Positions 46,601 through 58,400 of a stretch of DNA of 64,000 bases are shown here, one piece after another. The stretch lies in NCBI RefSeq assembly GCF_020283565.1, contig NC_060059.1, positions 50,411,157 through 50,475,156 of the forward strand, read 5' to 3'. Position 1 is the stretch's first letter, and each line of letters begins with the position of its first letter. Position numbers and translations under genes: made by a program. The notes under the pieces were generated by a model. It saw nothing but the letters and a program-made list of their open reading frames with translations, did no database searches and was not told the origin of the DNA. Source of the DNA: Trifolium pratense. Its lineage: Eukaryota; Streptophyta; Magnoliopsida; Fabales; Fabaceae.

Positions 46601-49182
46601 TCTGATACCATGTCAGATTTTATATTTGGCCTAACTCATCCTCACAAAACCGGCTTGTAAGGTGACGGTTGCCCAAGCTATATAAACGTTACACAGGCCA
46701 TATCTCTTAGCAATGTGGGACTAAATCCACCCCTTCACACCCAACACAATGAAGGTGTTGGAGGCTGCAATGAAGGCAACCCAAATGCCGCAATTAGGCG
46801 GATGGGGGCGGACCGCAATGAAGGCGGAATTTCCAACAATAAGCACTTAATATAAGTTGTTAGTTTTGTCCAAACAGGCCTATTCAGTTTATTTATAGTT
46901 TTGTTCTGTTGAGTGTTGACACTCAATTATATCACTACTATTTCTTTCTTGTTTTGTGTATACCTTTTTATTTCTCTCAACATTGACAGGTTGGCAGGTG
47001 TAGCGCTCTTAGCCCCAGTCGTCAACTACTGGTGGCCTGATCTTCCTGCAAACTTAACTGCAGAAGTCTATTCCAAAATAAAATTAGAAGACCAATGGGC
47101 ACTTCGTGTTGCTCACTACACGCCATGGCTAACGTACTGGTGGAACACGCAGAGATGGTTCCCTATTTGTAGCGTAATTGCTCGTAGTCCAGATAATTTT
47201 TCAAAACAAGACAAAGAGCTGTTATCTAAGTTGTTGAATCATAAAGAGAATTATGCGGTAAGTATCATGCTTTTAGGTTATTACAAAATTGGATTTTTTT
47301 TTTCTTCTTCTTTTCTTTCTATTCTGGATGCAATGCATGGAGTTATTTAGCTGATAGTTTGTATTTGTTAAATTGATAAAAGTTGATTTAAAATTTTGTT
47401 GGTGATTATAAGAACTCACATTGACTGCACACAATCAGTTTGTGTTTTTAGTTTTTTAAACTGTTTAAAGCTACAAATGGATGTCTTCCATTTTTGAAGT
47501 CATTCATGAACAACTTTCACTACTTAGGACGTTTTTGTATTGACTTATTTGAGCTTGTCTACTGAATTAAGCACTTGTGAGACTATTTTTGAGAACTTAT
47601 GAAAACAACTTATGACACGTCCATAAGCTCTCCAGAATAGTTTATGAAAATTGAAAACAACGAATGACCTATTTGAAAACAATTTGACTTTATTTGATCT
47701 TTTGTTATATAAATAGCTTATACATAAGCACTCATATGATAAGTGTTTATGCTATAGGATCTTAATTTAGTTGTTTATCCTTGTTATTCTTAATTTGTTA
47801 TGTATTGAGAGTTTTATTTGTAATCATGTTATGTATTGTTGTTTATAATGGAATGGAGTGGAGCGGAATAGAGTGGAGCGGAATAGAGTGGAGTGGAATG
47901 AGATGGAGCGGAATGGAATAAATCTTCCATTCCATTGTTTGGATATTTTAAAAAGGAGAGGAACAAAATTGAAGGTAAGTGGTGGTATGGGATAAATTTA
48001 TTCCATCCTATTCCATTATTATTTTACAAATCCAAACAATGGAACATTATTCTATTCCATCCCTTTCCATTCCATTCCATTTTATTCCATCAATCCAAAC
48101 ATAGCCTTAAGGTCCATTCATAGCTTAAAGAAAAAGAAAAAAAAAACTTTTGGAATTAATCACCACAATTGTTTGTCTTAGTTACAAATATTATATGATA
48201 AATAATAATACACAAAATAGTAGGGAAATGTAAACTATGATTGTTAATGCATTTTTCTTTCTCAGTTTTGATGAAGGAGAAGATGCAACTTTTGTAGGCA
48301 AATATTAACTTCTTCATAATACCTTCTTTCCTCTTCCATGGATTATCGGGAAAAAATCCTTAAAAATCATTGGTCAAGAATTTTAAATATTAAGGTTATA
48401 GTCTGTGTCTTAGTGATTGGTATGAATACTGAATAGGATATTTGACGATTACACTTGTATAATTTTTTTCCGTATTTTATTTTAATGCATTTTGTGACAA
48501 CGAAAAGATTAGCCACTGAAATATCTATATATATATACGGATCTGGATTGAGTGCAGTCGGCACCCCTTGACTGCATGCAGTCAGCAAGACCATGTTCGT
48601 TTGATCAAAGATCGAACGGTTTAAATTTGAGGGTCAGAATTTATATATTTTAAAAAATTGAAACTGTATTAAAATCTGAGCCGTTCAATGTTGATTGGAT
48701 GGCTACGATTTTGTTAGACCAATGCTGCTTTGACTTGGTTAGCTCGGCATAATGAGTGAATCAATCTTCATAGTGTATCTTGTGTTTATTGATTTTCCCT
48801 CGCATCCACGGATAACTGCCTGATAAGACCAATTTCGTACTATCTCAATTCTCACTTAATTTCATAACTTTTTATTTTGCTTCAACAGGCGCAGGTAAGA
48901 CAGCAAGGTGTACATGAAAGCATCCACCGTGACATAAATATTGGATTTGGAAGCTGGGAATATACTCCATTGGATCTTCAAAATCCATTCCCAAACAATG
49001 AAGGTTCTGTTCATCTTTGGCAAGGTGATGATGATTTGTTGGTTCCTGTTACACTACAACGATGCATTGCAGAAAACCTTCCATGGATTCACTATCACGA
49101 ACTTCCAGGTTCTGGCCATATCTTCCCTCACTTGGATGGTATGAGTGAGGCTATCATTAAGTCACTTTTAGGTGTGAAGTAG
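43648..49182 (+). CDS. Plant alpha/beta-hydrolase, tandem gene 1 (complete, five exons)
   Basis: Exons 43648-43741, 44457-44719, 44814-45025, 46990-47257 and 48889-49182 join into 376 codons with GT/AG borders. The product has a basic N terminus (MATGVNRKISAASARSHTRR), one hydrophobic anchor (about 33-50, TTLAVLFIGFLAWAY), a proline run (PPPP) and an alpha/beta-hydrolase fold. The nucleophile elbow is GFSMGG (Ser174), with the likely acid Asp328 in QGDDDLLVP and His356 in GSGHIFP. It resembles uncharacterised membrane-anchored plant hydrolases (Arabidopsis At3g48410-like). Substrate unknown; an endomembrane location is inferred from the anchor. Intron 3 holds a TRIM multimer. The ATG is the first in frame and is shared with gene 2. 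Confidence 0.9.
43742..44456 (+). other. Gene 1 intron 1 with repeated SINE-like phrases
   Basis: Related stretches (GGTCAAACTCTAGATCACTA, AATCAAAGGGTCAAGACC) occur twice here and again in intron 1 of genes 2 (about 51480-51780) and 3 (about 61790-61970), so they predate the gene duplications. Confidence 0.5.
45183..46838 (-). mobile_element. TRIM retrotransposon multimer (five LTRs) in gene 1 intron 3
   Basis: Five 228-bp LTRs, each TG...CA (45183-45410, 45497-45724, 45747-45974, 46297-46524, 46611-46838), are separated by 86-bp internal segments at 45411-45496, 45975-46060 and 46525-46610; one is shortened to 22 bp (45725-45746). Each full internal segment carries on the minus strand TGGTATCAGAGC-type primer sites and a purine tract (GAGGGGGTG) beside the LTR. 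A heterologous unit with its own primer site fills 46061-46296. The whole array is bounded by the 5-bp duplication ATAAG (45178-45182, 46839-46843). No coding capacity. Confidence 0.88.
47838..48108. mobile_element. Foldback MITE rich in GGAATGG motifs
   Basis: Repeats of GGAATGGAGTGGAGCGGAAT on the left face TTCCATTCCATTCCA on the right, with AATCCAAACATAGCC near the right end. In gene 1 intron 4. The ends are approximate. Confidence 0.5.
48540..48710. mobile_element. Truncated relative of the MITE at 27094-27290
   Basis: Shares GAGTGCAGTCGGCACC, GACTGCATGCAGTC and a partly inverted GAACGG/CCGTTC pair. In gene 1 intron 4. Confidence 0.45.
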
Positions 49183-49450
49183 TGTTTTGTATCCGTCGCC
49201 GGCTATCTCGGGTCAGCTTCAGCATTTATTATCCGCGTTTCGGAGAATTCAAACTGAAGATCACACACAATACATATGCTGAATTTTGAGCAACTTTGAC
49301 TGTAGGATGGATCTAGTTACTTGATAATTGCATATGCGCATTGTTCTTGTGTTTTAAAATTTAAAAGAAGCTGGCATGTTTTGTTATTTATAAGATGTAT
49401 TTGATGATAGCTACTACATGAATGCATTTTGTGGAGGATAATTTGTCTAA

Positions 49451-49651
49451 GGCCCATTTGGATCGACTTATTTTTGAGTTTATGCAACTTATACAAATAA
49501 ATAAACTTTTATGTATAATTTATAAGTTTGTTAAGGTATTTTATGAAGATAAAAATTTTACTAGCGAAAACTTATGAATTAACATAAAAACTTATTTATT
49601 TGCATAAGCTATTTTTCCTAACCTCAAACATAACTTAATCCAAAGAGGCCC
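49451..49651. mobile_element. hAT-type MITE
   Basis: Ends GGCCCATTTGGAT and ATCCAAAGAGGCCC (imperfect inverse) flank AT-rich arms with CTTATTTATTTGCATAAG. Lies downstream of gene 1; no clear target duplication. Confidence 0.5.
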
Positions 49652-50346
49652 TGAATACGGTTTGATTTCACTCTTTTTGAGCTTTTTATTTTCCTAGGTT
49701 GTGGGTGCTTTAAACTTTTTGATATCTAGAGATTGAAGAAAAATGCAGGTTATTGAAAGAAAGAAAGAATATTTAAGTGGAATTTAATAATAATACTTGG
49801 AGTAGATATTTAAGTGGAGGCTTTCTTCCAATTGAGGAAGGGGAATTGATCATACCAAATTGCTCGGTTGAACAGGTAATCGGCTGGTTCACCAAATGGT
49901 TTGATTGTGGTTACATTGGGTCTAACTGAACCGGAATTAACCAGTTCAACTGGTTTTCATTTTTTAAAATTTTTATTTATTTGTCATCCGGTTTAATTCA
50001 AACGATTAAATTATGACTTAAAATTTCATCAATTTTTATCTATTTCTTTGTTAAGCATTATTACTTAACAAGTATTTCTTGAAGCGAAACACAATTGAGT
50101 ACTTAATAATTACTACAGTATTTTTTAAGTAAATATTGATGATATCTATATATTGTGGGATCTATTTAAATGATGTATAATTACTTGTGGAATTCATTTA
50201 AAAGTGCTATTATATTAAAAAAAATTATAAATAAATATGGTGTATATTTGTACACTTGGAACCTAGTTAAAAATGGAGAGTTCCATCTCACAAGTAACTC
50301 ATCCAACATCTAAACCACCATTGAATTAATATTATTCTGTTCTACA
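49652..50346. other. Spacer between hydrolase genes 1 and 2
   Basis: AT-rich; it should contain the gene 2 promoter, but no motif stands out. A CCAGTTCAACTGG palindrome occurs near 49941. Confidence 0.5.
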
Positions 50347-53300
50347 ATGGCCACGGGAGTTAACAGAAAGATTTCTGCAGCATCAGCTCGTTCTCACTCC
50401 AGGAGGGCCAACAAATCATCTTCTTTTCAGCTTCCTGCTGGTGGGTCTTCCCTCTTTCATTCTCTTTTCTTCTTTCTTCATCAAAGTTTCCATTTTTGCA
50501 TGGTTTTCATCACTTTTTATGTCTAAATTTTAATGGGTCGTGCTGTAGCTTTAGAATTGAGGTTACTATCCCACATATTAGGAGTTGAGGCAAAGAACAA
50601 AACTTAAATAATTCAATACACATTACCTGTTATCAGGGACGGAACCAGAAGTTTTGAGTAGTGGGGTCATTATAAAATTGCATCATTAAATAAATATAAC
50701 ATTTCATTTTCAAAAGCATAAAAAATACATTATAATTGTTCTCTAGGACGTTCCATATTTTTTTTTTGTTTACAATGAGCTAGAGATCGAACCCAGGACC
50801 TATAACGTACTACCCAAACTCCTCACCACTAGACCAAACCTAGTGGCTTTACATTCCATATTTTGATAAAATTGAATAATTTTCTCTTTTTCAACATCAA
50901 GAAAAATATCTCTCTCAATATAAGTAACTAAACAATTATTTAACCGGTTATCTCCCATAAATTTTTGGCGTGGGCAACTAAGTAAGTTTTGAACTGATTG
51001 TATGTGGGCGTGAGTGTGGACTACTATGAAATTTATCAACTAATTTATTTGTTATATAATATAATATATGTATAGTAGTATAAAAAAATTCACATCAAAG
51101 TGGGGGCATAGGCCTACATAGTGACCTTCCTGGGTCCGTCCCTGCCTGTTATAGAAACTCTCTCCTATGTCTCATACCATTCATGCTCAACTCCAAAATT
51201 TCATAACTATGTTACTCTGATTCAAGACATAAAAGATCTCCTTCAGCTTAATTGGAAAGTGCATATTTAACCACACCCTCCCGGAAGGAAATACTTGCTA
51301 AAATTGGAGCCTCTTCTGACTTAGATTGCTTGGTACACCCCCGGCATGGCCTGAAGGAGCTCCTCTTCGCAGATTCTACTAAAACTTGGTTCTGGAGAGT
51401 GTAGTTTTTTCCCTTTTCCGTTAGTTTTTTCTTTAGCATGGTAATAAAAAAAATCGAAGTCAGGAGAACCTAAATTTAATTGCTGGCTGAAACAATCATT
51501 TGCTAGACTTTACTTACCTACTGGTCAAACACTCAAACTCTAGATTACTAGGGTCTTTTCCCATAGCAATCAAAGGGTTAAGACCTCATAGTTTCACCTG
51601 TGTAGAAGTTAAGGTCGAATCGCTTATAAAAAACAAGTTAAGGTTGAATCGATCAGGAGAAACCTGAGTTTGATTAATGGTTGAAACAATTATTAGTCAG
51701 ATTTTACTTAACTTATGGTCAAACTCTAGATTACTATACTGACTCTTTCCTCTCGGAATCAGAGGGTTAAGACCCCAAAGTTTACCAGTGTTTAGCATAA
51801 GCTAGTTTTTACGTTGTATTTTGATATTGACTTATGGACTATAAACCATAGTTTATGTTTTAAATTTTATTTATTTGTCTTTTAATTTGGCATTACATTA
51901 CAAGTTCTCAGGAATACTTAGAACAACACTGGCAGTGTTGTTTATTGGATTTCTAGCATGGGCTTATCAAGCTGCTCAACCTCCGCCTCCAAAGATATGT
52001 GGCACTCCTGATGGACCACCTATAACGGCGCCAAGAATCAAACTAAGAGATGGAAGACATTTGGCATACAAAGAGCACGGTGTTCCAAAAGACGAAGCAA
52101 AGTATAAAATCATCTTTATCCATGGTATCAACAGTTGCAGACATGACACCGTGGTTGCCGACACTCTATCACCTGTAATTTTCTATATTTCTTTTTTCTT
52201 CTGTCTATTATAGCATTCTCAGATTTCTTCGTGATTTGTATAATTATATTTAATGTGAGGTTTTTCAGGATATTGTGAAGGAATTGGGGGTCTACATTGT
52301 ATCTTTCGACAGACCTGGTTATGGAGAAAGTGATCCTGATCCAAATCGTACGTCAAAGAGCATTGCTTTGGATATTGAGGAGCTTGCTGATCAGCTGGGA
52401 TTGGGATCCAAATTCTACGTCGTTGGTTTTTCCATGGGTGGACAAATTGCTTGGAACTGCCTTAAGTATATACCTCACAGGTATGATTGAAGCCCTATTT
52501 GAATTGACATATTTGTGACACTGTTTGATAGAGCTTATGGAAACAGTTTATGACTTGTCCATAATCTCTCTAGGATAACTTGTGACAGTAACTTATAGCT
52601 TCTATATAAGGACTTATTGTAATGAACCCACCATATTGGGTAGGCCCAAATAGGAGTTAGTCAACTTCAGCCTAAATAATGGGACTATGTGGAGAAATGA
52701 TTTACTATTAATAGTGTAATAGGAGTATTTTGTGAGTTATGTGATTGGTGAAGTTGTTATTCTTCTCTCCCAAACTCTCTTTTCACATCTCAAATTCCTT
52801 TTGTATTGCAACAATTTGATCTAAGTTCAATAAAAATGATTCCTATCTTAGCTTTATTTCCTATTCAATTTTAGTATCATTTCATTGGTGCTTTCATTCT
52901 CACCATGGCAGAGTATACATGGGCGAATGCGGTAGGAACTCATTGGAAAGACATCGAAGCAGAGTATAATGCTGAATGGGCGAAAATAGCGTATTTGGAC
53001 GGACCCGGTTACACTGTCTGGGACCGTATTGAAGCTAAGGCCGATCTACGACGAAAATATTTTTCACGGAGCTCTTTCCATGGTGTTACGAACTCATCCA
53101 ATTCAACGCTGATACAACCGATTCACTCTCACCTCAATTCATCCAAGGCGGCATCATTTCATGAAATTGATAAGCGTTTAGCTAAATCTCATCATGAAAT
53201 TAAACTATTGTTGTGTACAAGAACCATGGACCTGTCGCACAAAGAAATTGTTTCTTTCAAATCGGTGAACAGAGAAAATCCAATTGCAAAACCGTCGACG

Positions 53301-56300
53301 CTGTATTTGGACAGTTTGGTTGCAAATTTGCCTGTAATTGTTACTGACGATATCAACAAATCAATTGCTGATAATGTGCAGAGGAAAGAAGAAATCCCAC
53401 GAGCAGATGAGTTTATGGTTCAAAGTGAACTGAAATCCATGGTGAATACAATCGGTGATTGCATCGGGAAAATCGTAGAATCGTCGTTGATCAAAGCTCT
53501 TCCAGTTACGACAATATTTTCCTCTTCCCCGGACTTGATTGACACGCATTTCTTCCCTAATGAAGACTCTGCAATATCTGACTCAGAGGATGTCGATGCC
53601 AGCAACAAGGATGTTGTGAGAAATCAAGGTTTGTCTTTGCACTGTGAAATTCCTCCTGCGTTGCATTTTATGAGTATAAGGAATAAACAAGCTAGTTGTC
53701 TGGAACCTAAGTTTCAATTGCACTGTGATAAAATTTTGGAGGAGAACGCAATGGTGTCATTGACTGCCTCAATTCAAACACGCATATCTCATGTTCGACA
53801 AAATGTCCCAACACATTCACCACCACCAAAACCACCAGATCGTGCATTATTGCACCCTCAACTATCACTTGAACCACCTAATGGTGTAGCCGTTGAGAAC
53901 CACTTAATGTTTCCACCGTTGCCAAAACCTGGTGGTCACAAATTTCAATCGACCCAAGGGGAATTGCAAGTGATGCGAGCAACCGCTGTTCTTCCACCAC
54001 CTCCTGAGCCTCCTGACATAGAACACATAGTGGTGGTTTTGCAGGAATTTGTTACACTTACGTTTCCCAAATTGATTGGCTTTAGGAGCTTTTATCGAAA
54101 TAGATATAGTGTGACTGGTTTGATATCTGTGAGCTTGAGCATCTTGTCTCAACTTGTGGTTATTAATGTTTTTGACAACAATCTTTATACCATGGTTTCC
54201 ATCTTATCAACAATGAAGTTACTGTCAGATGCTAGTTATGCTCTTACTTGCTCTGTTGGTCTGAAGGTCACAACACAAACGATGCTCTCACTTTCTCGCA
54301 ATGTCACAATGAGTCTACTGCTGAAACCACGCGAGGATGTGTTTGCTGCTCGGGTTGCTTTGGAAACCAATATGCCATCACCAGACTATGTTATTAGTCT
54401 TCTACCTCTGCTTGGGCCTCCTCTCATAGATGAGGGCAAGGATTATGACATGAAACAGTCGAATCCTGGTAATTTGTTTTCTACTTCACCACATTGTAGA
54501 AGCCATGTGTTTATGCATAATAAGAGAGTGCCGCCAAAATCACACTGTGGAATTTTTCAAATATATCAGTGTGTTGTTGCTGATAAATATCTTGAATTTT
54601 CTCACATTTGTGGGGTGAAGTTTCCCTTTAAACTCCGGAATGGAAATTGGATTTATGGCTTTCTTGCGTGGTTTACATATACCCATAACAACTTGTTGTC
54701 TCTTGCTAGTGGTACAGAGAAAGGGACATGTCATATTTGTTATTGTCTGCAACTTCTACCTTGTCATAAGAATGTTAATATTGGGTTCTATTTGTTCCCA
54801 AAAGGCACAAAGTGTCACAGTTGTGGATTTAACATTTCTCGAAGTGGTGTGACATGGTTTTTGGGATACACTTATCAATATGCATGTGGTGAATGGTTTA
54901 TAAAAGGAAACTATTGTATTGTTGTTGAAAAGGCTTGCAGGGACTTAGAACAAAAGCAAATTTGCCAAGGTGGTTATGTTACTACTCACAACATTCTTAC
55001 TTTCACAACATGGATAAGTCCACTCATATCTTTAGGCAGTGAATATGCTTCAGACTATGAGATTTTGCTACTTGTGCCGGAGTGGATTCGTGAGACGTTT
55101 GCAAATACTTGGTTTTGTTTTAATCATAAATGCACCGCACTTTGGAATGGTCATGAACAGGGTATTAGTGAGGCATATCTTCCAGCAATATATTACACTC
55201 CTAAGGATCAGCTAGTTATTAACAAAAATCATTTTACTGATTTGTTTCCTGGCAATCTTGCCATTGTTTTTTCCATCATGTTGATGAGGATAGATGGTGG
55301 ACATTTGAGAAACTATACAGCAGTTATGTGGTCACCATTCAAACAATGGGATCCGGGTAAAATTTGTGTTATGAGCAATTTTTACAACCTTGAGGACAAG
55401 GTTGGTTTTAAAGGGGAAGGTATTGTAATGAACCCACCATATTGGGTAGGCCCAAATAGGAGTTAGTCAACTTCAGCCCAAATAATGGGACTATGTGGAG
55501 AAATGATTTACTATTAATAGTGTAATAGGAGTATTTTGTGAGTTATGTGATTGGTGAAGTTGTTATTCTTCTCTCCCAAACTCTCTTTTCACATCTCAAA
55601 TTCCTTTTGTATTGCAACAATTTGATCTAAGTTCAATAAAAATGATTCCTATCTTAGCTTTATTTCCTATTCAATTTTAGTATCATTTCACTTATTCAGT
55701 CGATTTGTAGTTTTGTTTTGTTGAGCGTTGACACTCAAATACATCACTACTATTTCTTTCTTGTTTTGTGTATACCTTTTTATTTCTCTCAACATTGTAG
55801 TGGTGTGATGTGAGATACATTTGTTAACCCCTCTGCATTTGTAAATGATTATACTTTTCCAATATTGACAGGCTGGCAGGTGTAGCGCTCTTAGCCCCAG
55901 TCGTCAACTACTGGTGGCTTGATCTTCCTGCAAACTTAACTGCAGAAGTCTATTCCCAAACGAAATTACAAGACCAATGGGCACTTCGTATTGCTCACTA
56001 CACGCCATGGCTAACGTACTGGTGGAACACACAAAGGTGGTTCCCGAGTTGTAGCGTCCCTTCTCATAGTCCAGATAATTTTTCAAAACAAGACAGAGAG
56101 CTTTTATCTAAGTTGTTGGGTCATAAAGGGAATTATGAGGTAAGTATCATGCTTTTAGGTGAATATAATTAAGAACTCGGATTGACTGCACACGTTCAGT
56201 TTGTGGCATATACACTCTTCTTGTTTGACCATGATACATGTGTGTGTTCTTAGTTTTTTAAACTGTTTAAAGCTGCATATGGATGTCTTCCGTTTTTTAA

Positions 56301-57388
56301 GTCATTCATGAACAACTTTCACTACTTAGGACCTGTTTGTAAGCACTCATATTATAAGTGTTTATGCTATAGCATCTTAATTAAGTTGTTTATCCATGTT
56401 ATTCTTAATTTGTTATGTTTTGAGAGTTTTATTTGTAATCGTTTTATGTATTGTTGTTTATCCTTTTTTTTAATGGCTATTGTTTTTTATCCTTATTATT
56501 CTTAATTTCTTAAAGGTCCATTGATGAATTCTTTTTTTCTTGAATGGCAAATTGTTAGTTGTTACCTGGACCTCCAACTCCTTAACCCTTAGCTCAACTT
56601 GCTTAACCAATTGAGCTACCCACCCCACACCAGGTCCATTCATGACTTAAAAGAAAAAAAAAAGCTTTTGGAATTTATAGACACAATAGTTTGTCTTAGT
56701 TACAAAATACAAATATTATATGATAAATAGTACTAGTAATACACAAAATAGTATGGAGAATGTAAACTATGATAGTTAATGCATATGTAGGAGAAGATGC
56801 AAAATTTTTTAGGCATATATTAATGAATAGGATATTTGACAACTATCAGATATGCACAGAATATGGTTGAAACTTTCAATCTGTTTACAATATCTCAATT
56901 TTATTAGACCAATGCCGCTTTGACTTGATTAGCTCAGCATAACGAGTGAATCAATCTTCATAGTGTGTCTTGTATTTATTGATTTTCCCTCGCATCCACG
57001 ACCACAGATAAGATAACTGCCTGATAAGACCAATTTCTTACCATCTCAATTCTCATTTTTTGAAGTTCCGTAACTTTTTATTTGGCTTCCACAGGCACAG
57101 GTAAGACAGCAAGGTGAACATGAAAGTATCCACCGTGACATAAATATTGGATTTGGAAGCTGGGAATATACTCCATTGGATCTTCAAAATCCATTTCCAA
57201 ACAATGAAGGTTCTGTTCATCTTTGGCAAGGAGATGATGATTTGTTGGTTCCTGTTACACTACAACGATACATTGCAAGAAACCTTCCATGGATTCACTA
57301 TCACGAACTTACAGGTTCGGGCCACATCTTCCCTCACGGGGACGGTATGAGTGAAGCTATTATTAAGTCACTTTTAGGTGTGAAGTAG
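50347..57388 (+). CDS. Plant alpha/beta-hydrolase, tandem gene 2 (complete, five exons)
   Basis: Exons 50347-50440, 51912-52174, 52269-52480, 55872-56139 and 57095-57388 have the same sizes (94, 263, 212, 268, 294) and phases as gene 1 and join into 376 codons without a stop. It keeps the membrane anchor, GFSMGG elbow, GDDDLLVP and the GSGHIFP histidine. Exon 4 differs most from its paralogues (VNYWWLDLP, YSQTKLQDQW, FPSCSVPSHS). Intron 1 carries a hAT-like element with a nested SINE; intron 3 (3.4 kb) carries a young LTR retrotransposon in the sense direction, leaving splice borders intact. Substrate unknown. Confidence 0.9.
50634..51144. mobile_element. hAT-like non-autonomous element, 511 bp
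   Basis: TIRs CAGGGACGGA / TCCGTCCCTG, with an exact 8-bp duplication CCTGTTAT (50626-50633, 51145-51152). In gene 2 intron 1; it contains a SINE. Confidence 0.88.
50762..50853 (-). mobile_element. tRNA-derived SINE nested in the hAT-like element
   Basis: The minus strand reads GGTTTGGTCTAGTGGTGAGG (box A region), then GGGTTCGATC (box B) and a short oligo-A tail. It is flanked by TTCCATATTT (50751-50760; 50854-50863). Confidence 0.8.
52618..55690 (+). mobile_element. Non-autonomous LTR retrotransposon in gene 2 intron 3
   Basis: 267-bp LTRs (52618-52884, 55424-55690), TG...CA, with one difference seen. The 5-bp duplication CTTAT lies at 52613-52617 and 55691-55695. Directly after the left LTR comes TTGGTGCTTTCATTC (putative primer site), and AAAGGGGAAGGTAT precedes the right LTR (polypurine tract). 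The 2.5-kb interior holds one long frame and no reverse transcriptase or integrase, so movement needs another element's enzymes. Confidence 0.9.
52905..55466 (+). CDS. 853-codon protein of unknown function in the non-autonomous LTR element
   Basis: It starts at an ATG 20 bp after the left LTR and ends inside the right LTR, which supplies its last codons and stop. I do not recognise a family. Visible features: a charged, Trp/Tyr-rich N terminus (MAEYTWANAVGTHWKDIEAE); a middle region (about 300-365) with proline runs (PPPKPPD, PPLPKP, PPPPEPPD); hydrophobic segments (about 385-440); and a Cys/Trp/aromatic-rich C-terminal third with CHICYC and KCHSCGF pairs. There is no CCHC knuckle, protease, RT or integrase motif. 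A diverged gag-like or packaging protein is possible, as is passenger sequence. The open frame in a young element suggests selection or mere recency. Confidence 0.6.
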   Translation: MAEYTWANAVGTHWKDIEAEYNAEWAKIAYLDGPGYTVWDRIEAKADLRRKYFSRSSFHGVTNSSNSTLIQPIHSHLNSSKAASFHEIDKRLAKSHHEIKLLLCTRTMDLSHKEIVSFKSVNRENPIAKPSTLYLDSLVANLPVIVTDDINKSIADNVQRKEEIPRADEFMVQSELKSMVNTIGDCIGKIVESSLIKALPVTTIFSSSPDLIDTHFFPNEDSAISDSEDVDASNKDVVRNQGLSLHCEIPPALHFMSIRNKQASCLEPKFQLHCDKILEENAMVSLTASIQTRISHVRQNVPTHSPPPKPPDRALLHPQLSLEPPNGVAVENHLMFPPLPKPGGHKFQSTQGELQVMRATAVLPPPPEPPDIEHIVVVLQEFVTLTFPKLIGFRSFYRNRYSVTGLISVSLSILSQLVVINVFDNNLYTMVSILSTMKLLSDASYALTCSVGLKVTTQTMLSLSRNVTMSLLLKPREDVFAARVALETNMPSPDYVISLLPLLGPPLIDEGKDYDMKQSNPGNLFSTSPHCRSHVFMHNKRVPPKSHCGIFQIYQCVVADKYLEFSHICGVKFPFKLRNGNWIYGFLAWFTYTHNNLLSLASGTEKGTCHICYCLQLLPCHKNVNIGFYLFPKGTKCHSCGFNISRSGVTWFLGYTYQYACGEWFIKGNYCIVVEKACRDLEQKQICQGGYVTTHNILTFTTWISPLISLGSEYASDYEILLLVPEWIRETFANTWFCFNHKCTALWNGHEQGISEAYLPAIYYTPKDQLVINKNHFTDLFPGNLAIVFSIMLMRIDGGHLRNYTAVMWSPFKQWDPGKICVMSNFYNLEDKVGFKGEGIVMNPPYWVGPNRS

Positions 57389-57842
57389 GCTTCTGTATCG
57401 ATCATTGCATTCCATTTTGTAAATGTCCAAACTTTGATGAATGCAGTTAATAAACTTTGAGCAAAAACTACAATCTTAAAAGAGTTGAATTAATCTCATA
57501 TTGGCTTAAAATAATATGAATTTTGCTCTTTAGGTCTTCTATATTGCTCTCAGACCATCTAATCGACACGGTTTGGAATTTATTTTTCACTTGCTAGATT
57601 TTGGAACCTAGAATCCTAACAAGAGCTTTATACGCCAATTATTACTCATTGTATTATCACTTCTTCATCTACACTCAAATCACATTTTCTCTTGAAAAAG
57701 TTGCGATTTTTCTTGTGTTTTGGATCTAAAATCAACGTTGTCTCCTTCACAAGGTAATATGTGTTTTCAATCCATTTTTTTTTTGTGCATTCATAGTTTT
57801 GAATCTTGTATTATATATACACACACTACTTTAGTTCAAATT
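57389..57842. other. Spacer downstream of gene 2
   Basis: No gene or clear element is seen before the MITE. Confidence 0.45.
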
Positions 57843-58035
57843 GAGAAATGTTATTTAGACACAACTTTTGTGACAAAAATACAATATTTAGGGACAATTA
57901 TGTCATTTCATATCCTTATCTTTCACCTTCATCATTTCTTTTCTACCAACTTGTACTTTTTATCAAGGAAATAACATAATTGCCCTTATATGTTGTATTT
58001 TTTGTCTCAAAAGTTGTGTCTAAATAACATTTCTC
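57843..58035. mobile_element. Mutator-like MITE, 193 bp
   Basis: TIRs GAGAAATGTTATTTAGACAC / GTGTCTAAATAACATTTCTC are exact inverses at the ends. The exact 9-bp duplication GTTCAAATT lies at 57834-57842 and 58036-58044. Confidence 0.88.
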
Positions 58036-58235
58036 GTTCAAATTCTATGTTCTGAACTAAACAGGAATGTCCAAAACTTGCATTTTTCTTCAAGTGTCTC
58101 TATTTTAACTTTTTTTTTACCAATATGTTTATTTATTTTTGTTATGTTTGGTGATTTATTTGTAGTTATGGTGTCTAAAGTATATCACTTATGTTTAAAC
58201 TTGCGATTTTGACCCCTGACTAAGTTAATGCACAG

Positions 58236-58400
58236 ATAACTTGCATGTCACATCAACATGTTTTGTCAAATGGACAGTGAAGCACATGACACGCCAACAT
58301 ATGTGGCAACCCATGCCACATCAACATGTTTTGTCACATGAACAGTGACGCACATGACATGCCAACATATGTGGCAACCATGCTGAGTTGTCATGTGAGT
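58236..58400. repeat. Tandem duplication, about 70-bp unit
   Basis: Two imperfect units contain ACATCAACATGTTTTGTCA and GCCAACATATGTGGCAACC. Confidence 0.6.

Noticed and set aside
51248..51439. Minus-strand 63-codon frame (TEKGKNYTLQNQVLVESAKR) in gene 2 intron 1
   Set aside because: Richer in codon-like composition than its surroundings and perhaps a captured fragment, but no family was recognised and no splice context supports a gene.
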